Notes under the pieces: model-generated
What the model saw: the letters and a program-made list of their open reading frames with translations, nothing else
What the model was told of the DNA's origin: nothing
Databases searched by the model: none
From: Conidiobolus incongruus B7586
Lineage: Eukaryota; Entomophthoromycota; Entomophthoromycetes; Entomophthorales; Conidiobolaceae
Direction: 5' to 3'
Length of the DNA: 14,309 bases
Assembly: GCA_000697335.1 (NCBI GenBank)
Contig: JNEM01000090.1
Location: forward strand, 1 to 14,309
Translations under genes and position numbers: made by a program
In this document: positions 1 to 9,691 of the stretch, piece after piece
Position numbering within the stretch: the stretch's first letter is position 1
Layout: each line of letters starts with the position of its first letter

Positions 1-1130
1 TATAATTTATTTAACCTTAATTTAATCAGGTGATTTATAATTATAATATTAATTTAATTATATCAATAATAATATTCAACTAATAATATAATTATTCTTT
101 TTCCTCTTAATTTTTATTATTTCTTAGTTTTATTCAATATTCTTAAGATTAAAGGTATATTTATTAATACTATACTATATTGATGCTATTTAATATAAGG
201 ATTCCTTTATCTTTATATTTTATTAATTTACGTTATGCTAATGTTATATTTAAGTGTTCTAAAAAATTTGTTTAATTAAACTAATTGTATATATAAAATG
301 ATAAGTATCAATAATGGCTTTATTATTATAATCTCAACATATATAAAGATATTAAACTTAATCAATAATCTTTAATTAAAATTGTTGTTGTTTTTGTTTT
401 TATTAATTATTATCTTTTAGCCTAATAAAATTAAATAGTTTAACTCCCAATAAGTTACTTAGTTTAATATTTAATATAATTATAATAGTGTTCATAATTA
501 TAATGTTAGTTAATTTATATATCATCAGATTATTTATAATAAGCTTAGTTATATTCAGCATCATAGTAATAGTTATATATAATTATATTGTTGGTATAAC
601 TAATAAAATTAAAAGTTAATAGAGTAAAATACTCTTATAATTAATTAAAGAGGATAACCGTAGTTAATTATATAAGGTACTATTTAAAGATTTTAAAAAA
701 GCTTGTGATTTAAATCTTTAACTATCTTATAATATTATAGACTTATACAGATATAATATATTTTAGAGAAAGATAAGATTTTAAGATATATGTTATAATA
801 ATATATATATACCAGCTAAAGACAAGGGATATATATACTATCTTAAATATTTACCCTTAACTCTTAAGCAAGTCTAGAGGATTAGTGCTCTTAAGTTTAA
901 TCTGCCACCTAGTATAACCACACATGTTTTTAAAAGACTTGCTAAAGATTTGACTTTTTATACCGTACCTAATATTTAATATATAATTTAATATTTCTAT
1001 ATTGACTAATTTGTCTATAACACTTAAAAAGACTTTGTTTATTAATATATTAATTTGCCACACAGAAATTATATTAAGTTTGCCTCTATATTATATTAAT
1101 TTTACTATCATTACTTTTATATTATGCTAT
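1..1130 (+). mobile_element. Ty3/Gypsy-type LTR retrotransposon fossil, 3' part of pol
   Basis: This stretch is a heavily decayed fragment whose left end lies outside the window. Around 809-960 the + strand encodes a patch resembling the tail of a Ty3/Gypsy integrase. The clearest block is LPPSITTHVF (902-931), which matches the family pattern of a hydrophobic residue, then LPP, a short spacer and H-x-VF that follows the GPF-like region. The preceding residues (IPAKDKG and KYLPLTLKQV) also fit that region. The element is broken many times over and looks old. Composition differs from the rest of the window: my hand count gives about 57 CpA plus TpG in positions 1-1080 against about 87 in 2101-3180, with more TpA, as expected after RIP-like C-to-T decay. 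I could not find the LTRs or a target-site duplication, and the right edge is placed only by the change in composition between about 1100 and 1250. The family call rests on one motif block. Confidence 0.5.
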
Positions 1131-3436
1131 TAAATCTAAAAAAATCAATTAATATTCATTATATTTAATATAATTATTTGTTAAAATTTTTTATAAAATC
1201 TATTTGTTTATATAACTAATTAATCTTGTTAGTAAAGATAATTGGTAAATGTATCCTAAATAAATGGATTTGGGATGAAAATTGACCTAAATAATATTAT
1301 AATATGATCAAAATAGAAATTTTAACCAGAATATTTTAATTGATCAAAAATATGTTGATTTTATTTAATTCCCCTTCTTCAATATTTAATTGAAAATTCT
1401 ATATATAAAATATAAATCTATTAAAAAAATTAGACAATTTATTATATAAAAGTATAAAATAATTAAATATTTATAATCTATCTAGGCTATTTGACATATT
1501 TACTAATACAAAAGTATTGACTTTCTTACCAAGGAAAAAAATCAAAAAACATCTCTGAATATAGTTTCAAATTTCTAACTATTTTGATATTTTCATAATA
1601 TTTAAAAGTGAGGGAGATTTAACTATATTATTAATATTCCTTATCATTTATTCATATAATTTGATAATATTATAAATTGTTTATACTATCAATAGTATTT
1701 AAAAAATATTTAATAGTATATTTTCTATTGTAATTAAATGATCATTTCATTTTCTCTATCTAATAAATTGAATTATATTACTATTTCTAAATAAAAGTTA
1801 TTAATTTTTTAATCTTCAAATATTAACAAAAGAATATTAAACTAGTTAAATATTTGAGTCGAAATCATAATATATTATCAGTAACAAGATATTGATTAAT
1901 GTTACACTACGATTAATTTGATTAAAGAACTCTAGATTTCAATTGAAATAAAATTACCTTATTGATGTTAAATTTTTCTAAAATTCAATATGACTAAGAT
2001 TTATTTTTATCAGTTCAATTATTACAATATCATATTTTAATATCAATTGTATTAAATAAGATTAGATTTAAATATTTACTAATAAAATTGGAAAACTGTT
2101 ATCATAATAAAAAACATATTATTTTCAAAATTTCTTATTTTTTTATATAAATAATAAAAATTTGAGGTTGATAGAATTTAAAATAAGGATATTTTAATTT
2201 GAAATATAAATTTTAAAATATTAATTGATTATTTAATTTTAATTCCTTAATATTAAATATATATTGAAATTTGATCAAATTTAAAAATAATATAAACACC
2301 ATATTTTTGGGTGGAGGAAAATTATTTAGCTAAGTAGGTTGTTAAAAAATGATGTTAATATATTATAAAAATTGGGCAATAAAAAAATAGTATTCAAAGA
2401 AATTGGTATGATATTAATTTTAGATTTGGCTTATATCTTTAATTACCCCATTATATAATAGTTTAATATTTTGATAGGATTATATTTGCAAAATTTTATT
2501 AATTGATAAGTTGTGAATAATTATTCTTTTTAAGTAAATTTTTATATACCTTGATTATGCTCAAACCAAAATAATATTTAGTTTAAATTAGTTAAAGTAA
2601 TTTTGATTGACTGTCTCAAAATTATCATCAAGGATAAAAAAATTCTAAATATTAAATTTTCCTCAAAATTAAAATTAATAGCTTTGTGGATATGATAAAA
2701 TATCATTCTAATAGATTTGATCGAATTAATGGACTATTATAAATATTCTATATGTTAATGATCCTATAGCCTAAATATATTTGGAAAATATAATATATTG
2801 AAATGCAAAGTCAAAGAAAATATTTTATTAATTTTGAAATGTTATATAAAGGTATTATTTCTGTAATCGTAATTTACAAACAATCTTATTTAAAATCAAA
2901 AATTGGAATAGGTTTATTGCTATTTAATATAACATATGGACATTTTATTATTATAATAAATATATATTTTTGATAATATTTTAAGAAAATGAGAGGTTAA
3001 TATATTTTTGGGGTACTATTGCTTGTTATGTTTTTAAATATATTTTGCATGAATTATTTATTTCAAACTATTTGGTTTAAAATTTACATTAAACTTCACC
3101 ATTACTGTAAATGAATTTGAATTTTTGAACTTGAATAAAGAATTGGGTGGAAATTAATAATTTGGTATTAAGTATTTGATTATAATTCATAAGATATATA
3201 TTTGAGCAATATATTTGTATCAATGGATATTTAATATTATAGTAATACTTCAAACTTAGTATGTTAATATTTTCGATATGTTTTTAACAATCATTTGAAA
3301 TTAACGCCAAATATAATTATTTGGAGTCCAAGTTTGATGATTGTAACATTATCCTCTTTATTAATTGAATCACTTGATTATTTATGATATATGATAGATA
3401 ATACCCATGGATTGGCAGAAAATCATCCATAGTGAA

Positions 3437-3468
3437 TTTATTATATATTATGATTAATATATAATAAA
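3437..3468. repeat. Perfect AT inverted repeat, 14-bp arms
   Basis: The left arm TTTATTATATATTA (3437-3450) is the exact reverse complement of the right arm TAATATATAATAAA (3455-3468), with a 4-base loop TGAT between them. It could extrude as a cruciform or fold as an RNA hairpin. The sequence TGATTAATATATAATA from its loop and right arm recurs exactly near 12923. Chance formation is possible in DNA this AT-rich, and no function can be assigned. Confidence 0.7.
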
Positions 3469-3765
3469 CTCTTTATGCAAGATAAAATCAAGTGAATTAT
3501 AGCTTGGAATCAAAGTGATATTATATAAAAGTAAGGCAAATAGTTGAAAATATTGTGACTTTACAGATACTATAAACAAGGCATTTTACAGATATAAATC
3601 AAAAATTTTCAAATTCAATAACAAATCAAGGATCAAAATGTATATGAGAAAAAATCAATATTATATAGGTAAATTTGTCATCAAAATTTCTTACATATTT
3701 TTGCAAGATATTTTGAGGGAAATATTATCATTATTAGAAATTGCATGATTCTCTATATTAACGAT

Positions 3766-3793
3766 ATTGACAATTGACAATTGATACTTGACA
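3766..3793. repeat. Four-unit heptad tandem repeat (ATTGACA)
   Basis: Four consecutive 7-base units read ATTGACA, ATTGACA, ATTGATA and CTTGACA, so units 1 and 2 are identical and units 3 and 4 each differ at one position. The array lies in non-coding DNA about 350 bases beyond the recognisable 3' limit of the minus-strand factor pseudogene. It could be a small cluster of protein-binding sites or a slippage product. The sequence cannot separate the two. Confidence 0.6.
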
Positions 3794-4106
3794 ATGTTTT
3801 CACCATTCACTTATTAAATAAATATACATAATTTCCAAATTCACATCATTTACTCTAATTTTGAAATCTGATAATAAATTCTGTTTTTAATATAAATTTG
3901 AATATTAAAAAATTTAATTTTTTGTTCAAATTTTAAATTAGAGAATTAGGTAAAGGAATAATTTAATTTATAATTAATGAAGATTATTTTAAAAAATATT
4001 ATTCAATAATAATTTATTATAGGTTTTTCAATTATTATTTAAAATTTAATATTCATTATTTATTTTTATTAAGTTTAAAAAATAATTAATTTTAAAATAA
4101 ATTGAA

Positions 4107-4130
4107 TTAATTAATAAATTTATTAATTAA
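4107..4130. repeat. 24-bp perfect AT palindrome next to the copy 2 pseudogene
   Basis: TTAATTAATAAA (4107-4118) is followed immediately by its exact reverse complement (4119-4130) with no loop. It begins only 8 bases beyond the last alignable codons of the minus-strand factor pseudogene, in a tract that is almost wholly A and T. It may be part of the gene's former 3' end or terminator zone, or simply a product of base composition. Confidence 0.6.
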
Positions 4131-4137
4131 ATTTAGA

Positions 4138-4956
4138 TAATTTTTGAATATTATAATAGATCATTTTCCTATTAAAATTTAATCGTCTATCAAATTTTTT
4201 TGAATGTTTATGCAATCCTAATTGCTCACTAAGTTTTAATAATTGAATTAATTCTATTTCAAATCCTTTTTATCCCTTAAAATTAGTCAGGTTAAACAAA
4301 GATTAGTTAAAGTTTGAAGTGTCTGGATATTCGGTGCCATTTGGAATACTTGGTGGTAAGTCCACAGATGCATCTTTTTCATTATTTCTGAGACAGAATT
4401 AATTCGATTCTGGTAGCGATAATAGTATTCAACTAAGTAGATACTATTATTGAAAACCCAAAAATTTCTTCCCTGGTTGAAATCGATGAGACTGATTACT
4501 GGATAGTGAGGATAAACATAGTTTAAATATATTGTATAAAGTTGATTTAGGAACTCATTTGATATAAATGGGCTTGAATTATAATATGAAACTGGCTGTA
4601 TTTCGTAGCATAAGGCCCCAGTGATTGTTGACTATCACCAGACTGTCCTAATAAAGGAGAACTAGAAATATTAGAAAATAAGATTGGAGTTTTGATATCT
4701 AGTGATATACAAGTTTGAATTCAATTTAAATTTAGAAAAATAATGATTTACCTGTTTGAAGTGTTCTTATACTGGGAAAATAACTACTATTATCATGCTT
4801 TTTTCTTCTCTGTTTTTTTTGGGTAAGTACACTTGAAATTAGTTCCTTGGCACCGTGGGCAACCTGATAATTTTCTATCACATTTTTTCTTTTCAATCGG
4901 CATCTAACGCATGCTAATTTATTGAGTTTAGTAGAGTTATTATCTAATTCAGTCAT
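4138..4956 (-). pseudogene. Broken Zn2Cys6 transcription factor gene (copy 2)
   Basis: This is a second, damaged copy of the factor gene at 8784-9626. The ATG (4954-4956) opens MTELDNNSTKLNKLACVRC, matching copy 1. The first zinc-cluster cysteines are in frame, but one base is missing in the A-run at 4883-4888 (T-run on the + strand). In the next frame the rest of the cluster is complete, with C-x2-C-x6-C-x6-C-x2-C-x6-C spacing. A stop-rich linker follows. An uninterrupted block of about 95 codons (about 4290-4575) then aligns with the copy 1 middle domain at about 55% identity by eye, including ISNE, YPHY, NFW, SIYLV and PNIQTLQTLTNL. A TGA stands where copy 1 has Arg (CGT), and one A appears missing from a second run just before GFEIEL. 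Alignment continues through SEQLGLH to IQKL near 4138. Two breaks are in A-runs, so sequencing error could explain part of the damage, but not the internal stops. Confidence 0.85.
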
Positions 4957-5020
4957 GAACTCATATATTTTGAATATTTAATAATTTTTTTATTTAAATT
5001 AGGACTATTGATAAATTAAT

Positions 5021-5032
5021 CTCTTTTATATG
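5021..5032 (-). promoter_or_regulatory. Candidate TATA box of the copy 2 pseudogene
   Basis: On the minus strand this reads CATATAAAAGAG, a good TATA-box core, 65-76 bases before the ATG of the broken factor gene. Copy 1 has a similar box at almost the same distance. In such AT-rich DNA a TATA-like string is weak evidence alone; the matching spacing in the two copies is the main support. Confidence 0.35.
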
Positions 5033-5401
5033 ATCAATCTGTTACAATTTCAATTTATAATAGATAGTTATTATTCCTTTTAAGTGTGAAGGCTGAATTT
5101 TCAAGCATTATATATTATACCTTAAAAATTTAAACAAAAATTGTCAGACTGGATTAATATTCGATTTATCAAATCAGAAAGATACTCTTGTAAAATCATT
5201 AAATTCAATTTGGAAATAAAGAGTATTTCGCTTGCTATTTTAGTATTTAAGTTTGATTTTTAATTGTTATATTTTGATATATTTGAAAAATAGTCATTCA
5301 TTAAATGACTGTAGTAGTTTGTCCAAAATTAGAAGTGGCGACTGTTTTGGAATCATAGAGAATTGCACTTAAAATTGATAAAAGCTCAAAATAATATTAT
5401 A

Positions 5402-5408
5402 CCGACCG
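5402..5408 (-). promoter_or_regulatory. Candidate Zn2Cys6 binding site, CGG-N-CGG direct repeat
   Basis: The + strand reads CCGACCG, so the minus strand has two CGG triplets in direct orientation one base apart. Zn2Cys6 proteins bind paired CGG triplets in inverted, everted or direct arrangement. Such triplets are very rare in the non-coding DNA here, and this pair lies about 450 bases upstream of the copy 2 start. Autoregulation by the factor pair is an inference; no matching pair is visible upstream of copy 1. Confidence 0.25.
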
Positions 5409-5574
5409 AAATTTTCTATCAATGCCATATTTCGCTAGAATTTTCTATTTATAAAATATAATCTATGATTACTTTTATATCTGATTAGCTCACTTGATCA
5501 ACCATTTGACGCCTATATTTCTTTATAGAGCGTTATTATGAAAAACTCATTGTATTTAGTGAGAAATATTAGTA

Positions 5575-5584
5575 TTTGCGCAAA
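5575..5584. promoter_or_regulatory. GCGCAAA motif upstream of copy 2
   Basis: TTTGCGCAAA is a 10-base palindrome followed by GATGA. The 8-mer TGCGCAAA recurs on the same strand at 9770-9777 upstream of copy 1, where GATGA also follows, three bases further on. It sits about 620 bases before the copy 2 start against about 145 before copy 1, so if it is a shared control site, DNA has been gained or lost in between. Confidence 0.3.
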
Positions 5585-6175
5585 GATGAAAATTCTGATC
5601 AAATTTTGGTGAAATCAAGTTTTAAATAAAATTATTCATGGATAAACAATTTTTTCTTAAAGGCACTTAAATATTTAGTTAAATATTAAATACTATATTA
5701 TTTAAAATTATTTTATTAATATATTATTATTTTCACTAAGACATTTTTTCATAATAATTTTAAATTAATAAACAAAAATTAAGTACAACAAATACTATAT
5801 CAAAAATGCTCAAGAAGGCCATTTCATATCTTCCCGAGTAGATTAAACTTAATATTTAAATATTTGTATTTAAAATAAATTAAGGTAAATATATTTATAT
5901 AAAAATTTGCAAGTTTTTTATATCAAACAAAAAAAACATATTCAAAAACAAAGTTGTTAACTTGAATATTCTGCGCATTTTAACTCCACGTTAATTTTCT
6001 TTTTGGATTTGATTATAATGGATTAAATTATGTAATTAATACAGGTTTTTTATTCACAATTCATTAGTACAAGAATATTTTCCATAAATTTTTAAAATTG
6101 TATTAATTAAAACTCATGTTATTATTTTTAATATTACTTATATATATATTTATCAATTAAAATTAATTTTAATAT

Positions 6176-6250
6176 TTCCCTTAGAAAAAACTTTTCCTTT
6201 TGATTTAGTAAAAATACCAAGAAAATTAATAGTTCCCATTAGAAAAAACT
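6176..6250. repeat. Short direct repeat pair
   Basis: TTCCCTTAGAAAAAACT (6176-6192) recurs as TTCCCATTAGAAAAAACT (6233-6250), differing by one inserted A, with starts 57 bases apart. It may be a local duplication or the footprint of an excised short insertion. Nothing recognisable lies between the copies. Confidence 0.45.
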
Positions 6251-7951
6251 CATATTATATATCCTTAAATAATATAAATTGTCAATTTAATATTTAATTC
6301 CAAATATATGGTTCTTTGATATATATATATATTTGTAAGTTATTGAAGCCTTTCAAGTGAAAATGTGGCTATATAAGAGTAATCAAGTTATATTTATCAA
6401 GTTGTTATTATATTTGTAAATCAACTTCATTCAAATTAACGAAATAAAATATAATATTCAACGTATTTTGAGTTTTTACTATGCTTTCTTTTCCCAATTG
6501 TTAAATACATTTAAAATTTATCTTTTAATTCAACTATTACTTATAGATATATATCTAGGTGTTTAGTATTATAATATTCTAAAATTATCAACATTGAAAT
6601 ATTATTTCATTCTATTTCTAATTGTAATGTACATGAGTAAATTGAATAAAGGTAAAATCACCAGGTGTCAAAATTGAGTGAAAATTTTATCTTTTATCTA
6701 ATATGCTCTCAGTAGCTCATTAAAATATTTTACCAACGCTTATTTTTTATATTAAGGAATTTTGGTTGGATATATTGGATTTCAAGTAAAAGATAGAGTG
6801 TTAATAATAAGTTACTAAACTTTACAATTATATAATTTTTAAAGATTATTGAGTGATGAAGGAATTTTTCAGAATTCATATTAAAAAAATCAGATTAATA
6901 TAAGTCCTTTTTCAATAACTTTATATCAAAATCGAATCTAATCACAATTTGAAATTTTAATTATTAAATTGATAATCTTAATTCTTTTAACAGATAAGAA
7001 ACAGTAATTAAAAAATCACAAGATCAACTATAATTAAATGATAATCCAATAGATATTTTTGAAAATTGCTATTTTATTAAGTATTTGAAATGCAATTACC
7101 ATAATTATCATCTATTTGGCAATATAGGGTTTTCAAAATGACTATATCAAATGTTATTCAAATAATATAAAATACCATTAATGTATATTTTCTATTAATC
7201 ATAAGATTCAAGATTTAATTTGATATTAAGAATTGTTGAAAATTTTATTTAAAAAGAAAACCTCGTGGCAATAATTTTAATTTAAATATTAAACATTTTA
7301 TTTTTCAATTATCAGAATTTACATTATATTTAAAATTTTTGAAAAATAATCTAATGCTTTCTACTTTATTTAAACTTAAATTATTTAAATATTAAAAATA
7401 TGTATAATGATAACAAATACCAGGATAATCTCATTATAAATCCACTTTCTCGGACATAAATTATATTTAATAATATTCGGCTCAGTAATTGTGAAGAATA
7501 TTTCAATGCAAATAATATTCTTGTAACTTGAAGATTTGAATTATTATTGCTATTAATAAAATTTTATATTTTTATTATAGATAAAGCTAGTATCAAACTT
7601 AATACAAATGTAATTTAATTAGAGAAATATCAATTGATTATATTTTTTCAAAATAGTAGTTATATAAGTTATAAATTATATAAACATTAATTTTTTCAAA
7701 TATGTTTGAAAATAGATTCTTTTTAAAAAACAACTACGTATAATTCATTATTAAAATATGATAATTGTGGTAAGGACAATAGTAAATACTAGATTTTATT
7801 CAAAAGTATATTAAAGCTGAATTTTTTTATTTTTCCTTCTGAATTTGTTTATATAATGCTTAGGAGATAAATATAAATTGTAATTAATTTTATTTTTTTT
7901 CATATACAACCTTTTATATTGAAATTATTATATACAATTTAATTTTTGGAT

Positions 7952-8261
7952 CTAAGCTGTATGTTGATGGTGGAAAATTGCATAAAGAGGTTCAAAGTGG
8001 AATATAAGACAGAATATATAGTTCAACTGTTTATTGAGTAATGTATCTCTTTTGGACTTCCTCCCAAGAGCGAATGAGCTAGTTAATATTAGAGTTATAG
8101 TCACAGTATTTAGTGACAGCTCGCAATATGGAATCAGCATACATAATTGCAATGAATGTCATAATATTATAAATTGAAATGAAAAAATATAAGGTAAATG
8201 GCATGATTACGATGTCAAGTATCTTCTGACAGTAAGTTACTTTACTAATTATCATTGACAC
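7952..8261 (-). pseudogene. Probable decayed 3' end of the copy 1 transcription factor
   Basis: This island has higher G+C than its flanks and encodes protein-like minus-strand sequence. The frame from 8261 to 8079 reads through VIMPFTLYFFISIYNIMTFIAIMYADS, then hits a stop; beyond it the same frame gives LIRSWEEVQKRYITQ before further stops. An alternating hydrophobic helix followed by a W-E-E-V-x-K-R-Y segment is the kind of C-terminal sequence seen in long fungal Zn2Cys6 factors. It has the strand and distance expected for the end of copy 1: the ATG at 9626 to about 7952 is about 1.67 kb, or some 550 codons, a normal family length. An overlapping 66-codon frame (7952-8152) is open but less factor-like and is probably a shadow. 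I cannot exclude a small unrelated gene or a spliced exon. Confidence 0.35.
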
Positions 8262-8783
8262 TCAATTAATTATTCTTCGATATTGAATAAAAAAATTAAT
8301 TGATATCATTTTATATTATTCAATGATGATATTTACATTTTCTTAACGGAAAATGTATTCTTTACATTGTTTATAATTGTGGATAAAATAACTTGAGTAT
8401 TCTAAATAAATTAAAATCGACTTCAATTGTAAATAAAGTTCATTTATCAAAAATTTATTACCTATTTTAAAATAATAACAAAATTAAGCTCAATTCATTA
8501 TATTAAATAAATATTAATACGCAACAAATTACCAAATTTTGAATAATAATAAAAATGAGGATAATTTATAAACTAGTTTAAGGATATATATTATCTATTT
8601 TAGAGTTAAATTGAATAGAGAAACTAGTCAATAATTTTATATTGTAAATAAGGATTTATTAGATCTTTTAATTAAGTAATTACAGTTATCAACTCATTAA
8701 TCAATAATGAGGAAAATTTGGAAACCTTACCAAATTAAGTTATATAATTATATGAAATATTAGTAAAAGATTGGTCTAATAGA
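8262..8783. other. AT-rich gap inside the presumed copy 1 locus
   Basis: About 520 bases separate the open 5' part of the factor gene from its probable 3' remnant. No long minus-strand frame is present. The frame shifted by one base from copy 1's end gives a protein-like but interrupted run: GDLLDQSFTNISYNYI, a stop at 8735-8737, then FGKVSKFSSLLINELITVIT and another stop. A minus-strand TACTAAT string near 8759-8765 could be an intron branch site, with the following AG near 8725, but no consensus GTAAGT donor precedes it. Decay after a frameshift and unrecognised introns are both possible. Confidence 0.4.
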
Positions 8784-9626
8784 TCACCATTTAAAATGGT
8801 GTAATTTTTGAATATATCGATAAATTAAATTCCTCTTAGAATTCAATTTTGCATCCAACTTTTGAGAGCGTTGATGAAGCCCAAGCTGTTCACTAATCCT
8901 CATTATTAATGCCAATTCGATCTCAAAGCCTTTTCGATCATTTAATATTAGACGAATTAAACTTAAATTAGTCAACGTTTGAAGTATTTTGATATTAGGT
9001 GACATTTGAAGCATTTGGCGACGCGTCCACAGGTACATACGATTCATCATTTCAGATGCTGTGTTGATTTGGTTTCCATAGTAGCAATAGTATCCTACTA
9101 AATAAATACTTTGTGTAAATCCCCAAAAGTTTTTGTCTTGTGTAAAATCATCAATTGTGAATATCTGATAGTGAGGATATATCCTTTCCATAAAAATCGT
9201 TCTTAAATGATTGAAAAATATCTCATTTGAAATAAATGAGTTCGTGTTTTGATAAGGAATATAGTCAGCATTGTTTGAATAGGATGGAGATGGAAATGGG
9301 TTGTATGAGGTTGGGCTCATTTGGGGAGAGCTAGATGCATTAGAGGGTAATATAGGAGCCTTAATATCTAATATATGGTTAGTTTGAATGGCTGTCGAAA
9401 TTGAATAATTCAATTTACTGGCCCCAGGTAAGTTTTTATTAAATTCAGAATCAATGAACTCGCTCTTTCTCCTTCTCTTCTTTCGTTCGGGATAACAACA
9501 TTTAAAAATAGTTGACTTACAGCGAGTACAACCGGGTAGTTTTCTGTCACACTTTTGTCTCTTTGATCTACATCTAGTACAAGCCAGCTTATTAACTGGG
9601 GTTGAATTTGTATTAATCTCAGACAT
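8784..9626 (-). CDS. Zn2Cys6 fungal transcription factor, probably truncated (copy 1)
   Basis: This is an open 280-residue nuclear DNA-binding regulator of unknown target genes. The N-terminal Gal4-type binuclear zinc cluster is intact, with ligands Cys16, 19, 26, 33, 36 and 43 in C-x2-C-x6-C-x6-C-x2-C-x6-C spacing and an extra Cys44. A basic run KKRRRK (49-54) follows and could serve DNA contact and nuclear import. A Ser/Pro/Asn-rich linker occupies about 60-130. From about 134 the sequence resembles the start of the fungal-specific middle homology region: NEIFFNHLRTIF, YPHYQIFTIDDF, the SIYLVGYYCYY helix, PNIKILQTLTNLSLI, and the hallmark ISEQLGLH (244-251). The ORF ends 29 residues later at HHFKW, mid-domain, although relatives are usually 450-800 residues. 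The true gene is therefore likely frame-broken or spliced here, with its 3' end near 7952. The start is supported by A at -3, a TATA box and alignment with copy 2. G+C is well above the flanks. Confidence 0.85.
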   Translation of the reverse strand: MSEINTNSTPVNKLACTRCRSKRQKCDRKLPGCTRCKSTIFKCCYPERKKRRRKSEFIDSEFNKNLPGASKLNYSISTAIQTNHILDIKAPILPSNASSSPQMSPTSYNPFPSPSYSNNADYIPYQNTNSFISNEIFFNHLRTIFMERIYPHYQIFTIDDFTQDKNFWGFTQSIYLVGYYCYYGNQINTASEMMNRMYLWTRRQMLQMSPNIKILQTLTNLSLIRLILNDRKGFEIELALIMRISEQLGLHQRSQKLDAKLNSKRNLIYRYIQKLHHFKW

Positions 9627-9691
9627 TATTAATTAAAACCAAACCAAAATCCAGGAATAAACTTCTTTTATTATAATCAATGACAATTAGT

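Larger units (their letters stand above)
1131..4137. other. AT-rich non-coding stretch
   Basis: No convincing coding region, tRNA or structured RNA was found on either strand over about 3 kb. Short open stretches exist but have no recognisable motif and the amino-acid make-up expected of AT-rich DNA (Ile, Asn, Lys, Leu, Phe). The right part, about 3960-4137, is almost pure A+T and directly follows the 3' side of the minus-strand factor pseudogene, so it may hold that gene's decayed 3' end and terminator. A hairpin (3437-3468), a heptad repeat (3766-3793) and a palindrome (4107-4130) are listed separately. Confidence 0.6.
5033..7951. other. AT-rich spacer between the two factor genes
   Basis: About 2.9 kb contains no supportable gene on either strand. 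The part nearest copy 2 (about 5290-5620) is somewhat richer in G+C and carries candidate control sites: AGTCATT/AATGACT arms around a 5-base spacer (5292-5310), a CCG-A-CCG site (5402-5408) and a TTTGCGCAAA palindrome (5575-5584). Further on lie a short direct repeat (6176-6250), a (AT)7 run near 6319-6332 and two isolated CGG triplets near 7453 and 7479. About 5.65-7.9 kb is otherwise featureless. Confidence 0.6.

Noticed and set aside
857-1063. A 68-codon minus-strand open frame
   Set aside because: It runs antisense to the integrase-like block of the Ty3/Gypsy fossil and has no motif of its own, so it is best read as a shadow frame.
3320-3450. A minus-strand open stretch of about 40-50 codons containing MDDFLPIHGYYLSYI
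   Set aside because: I tested it as the missing 3' end of copy 2, because its position fits. It shares nothing with the copy 1 remnant and has no recognisable motif, so chance is the simpler reading.
4740-4795. Possible intron in copy 2 starting at CAG|GTAAAT
   Set aside because: A donor-like site and a downstream AG exist, about 53 bases apart. Part of the stretch aligns with copy 1 coding sequence (IQTNHILDIK region), so it is more likely decayed exon.
6651-6734. GGTAAAAT and ATTTTACC arms about 75 bases apart
   Set aside because: Eight-base inverted arms with a long spacer are expected by chance in DNA this AT-rich.
7952-8152. A 66-codon minus-strand open frame read as a separate small gene
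   Set aside because: It overlaps another minus-strand frame that looks more like a transcription factor C-terminus. It has no ribosome-context or family support as an independent gene.
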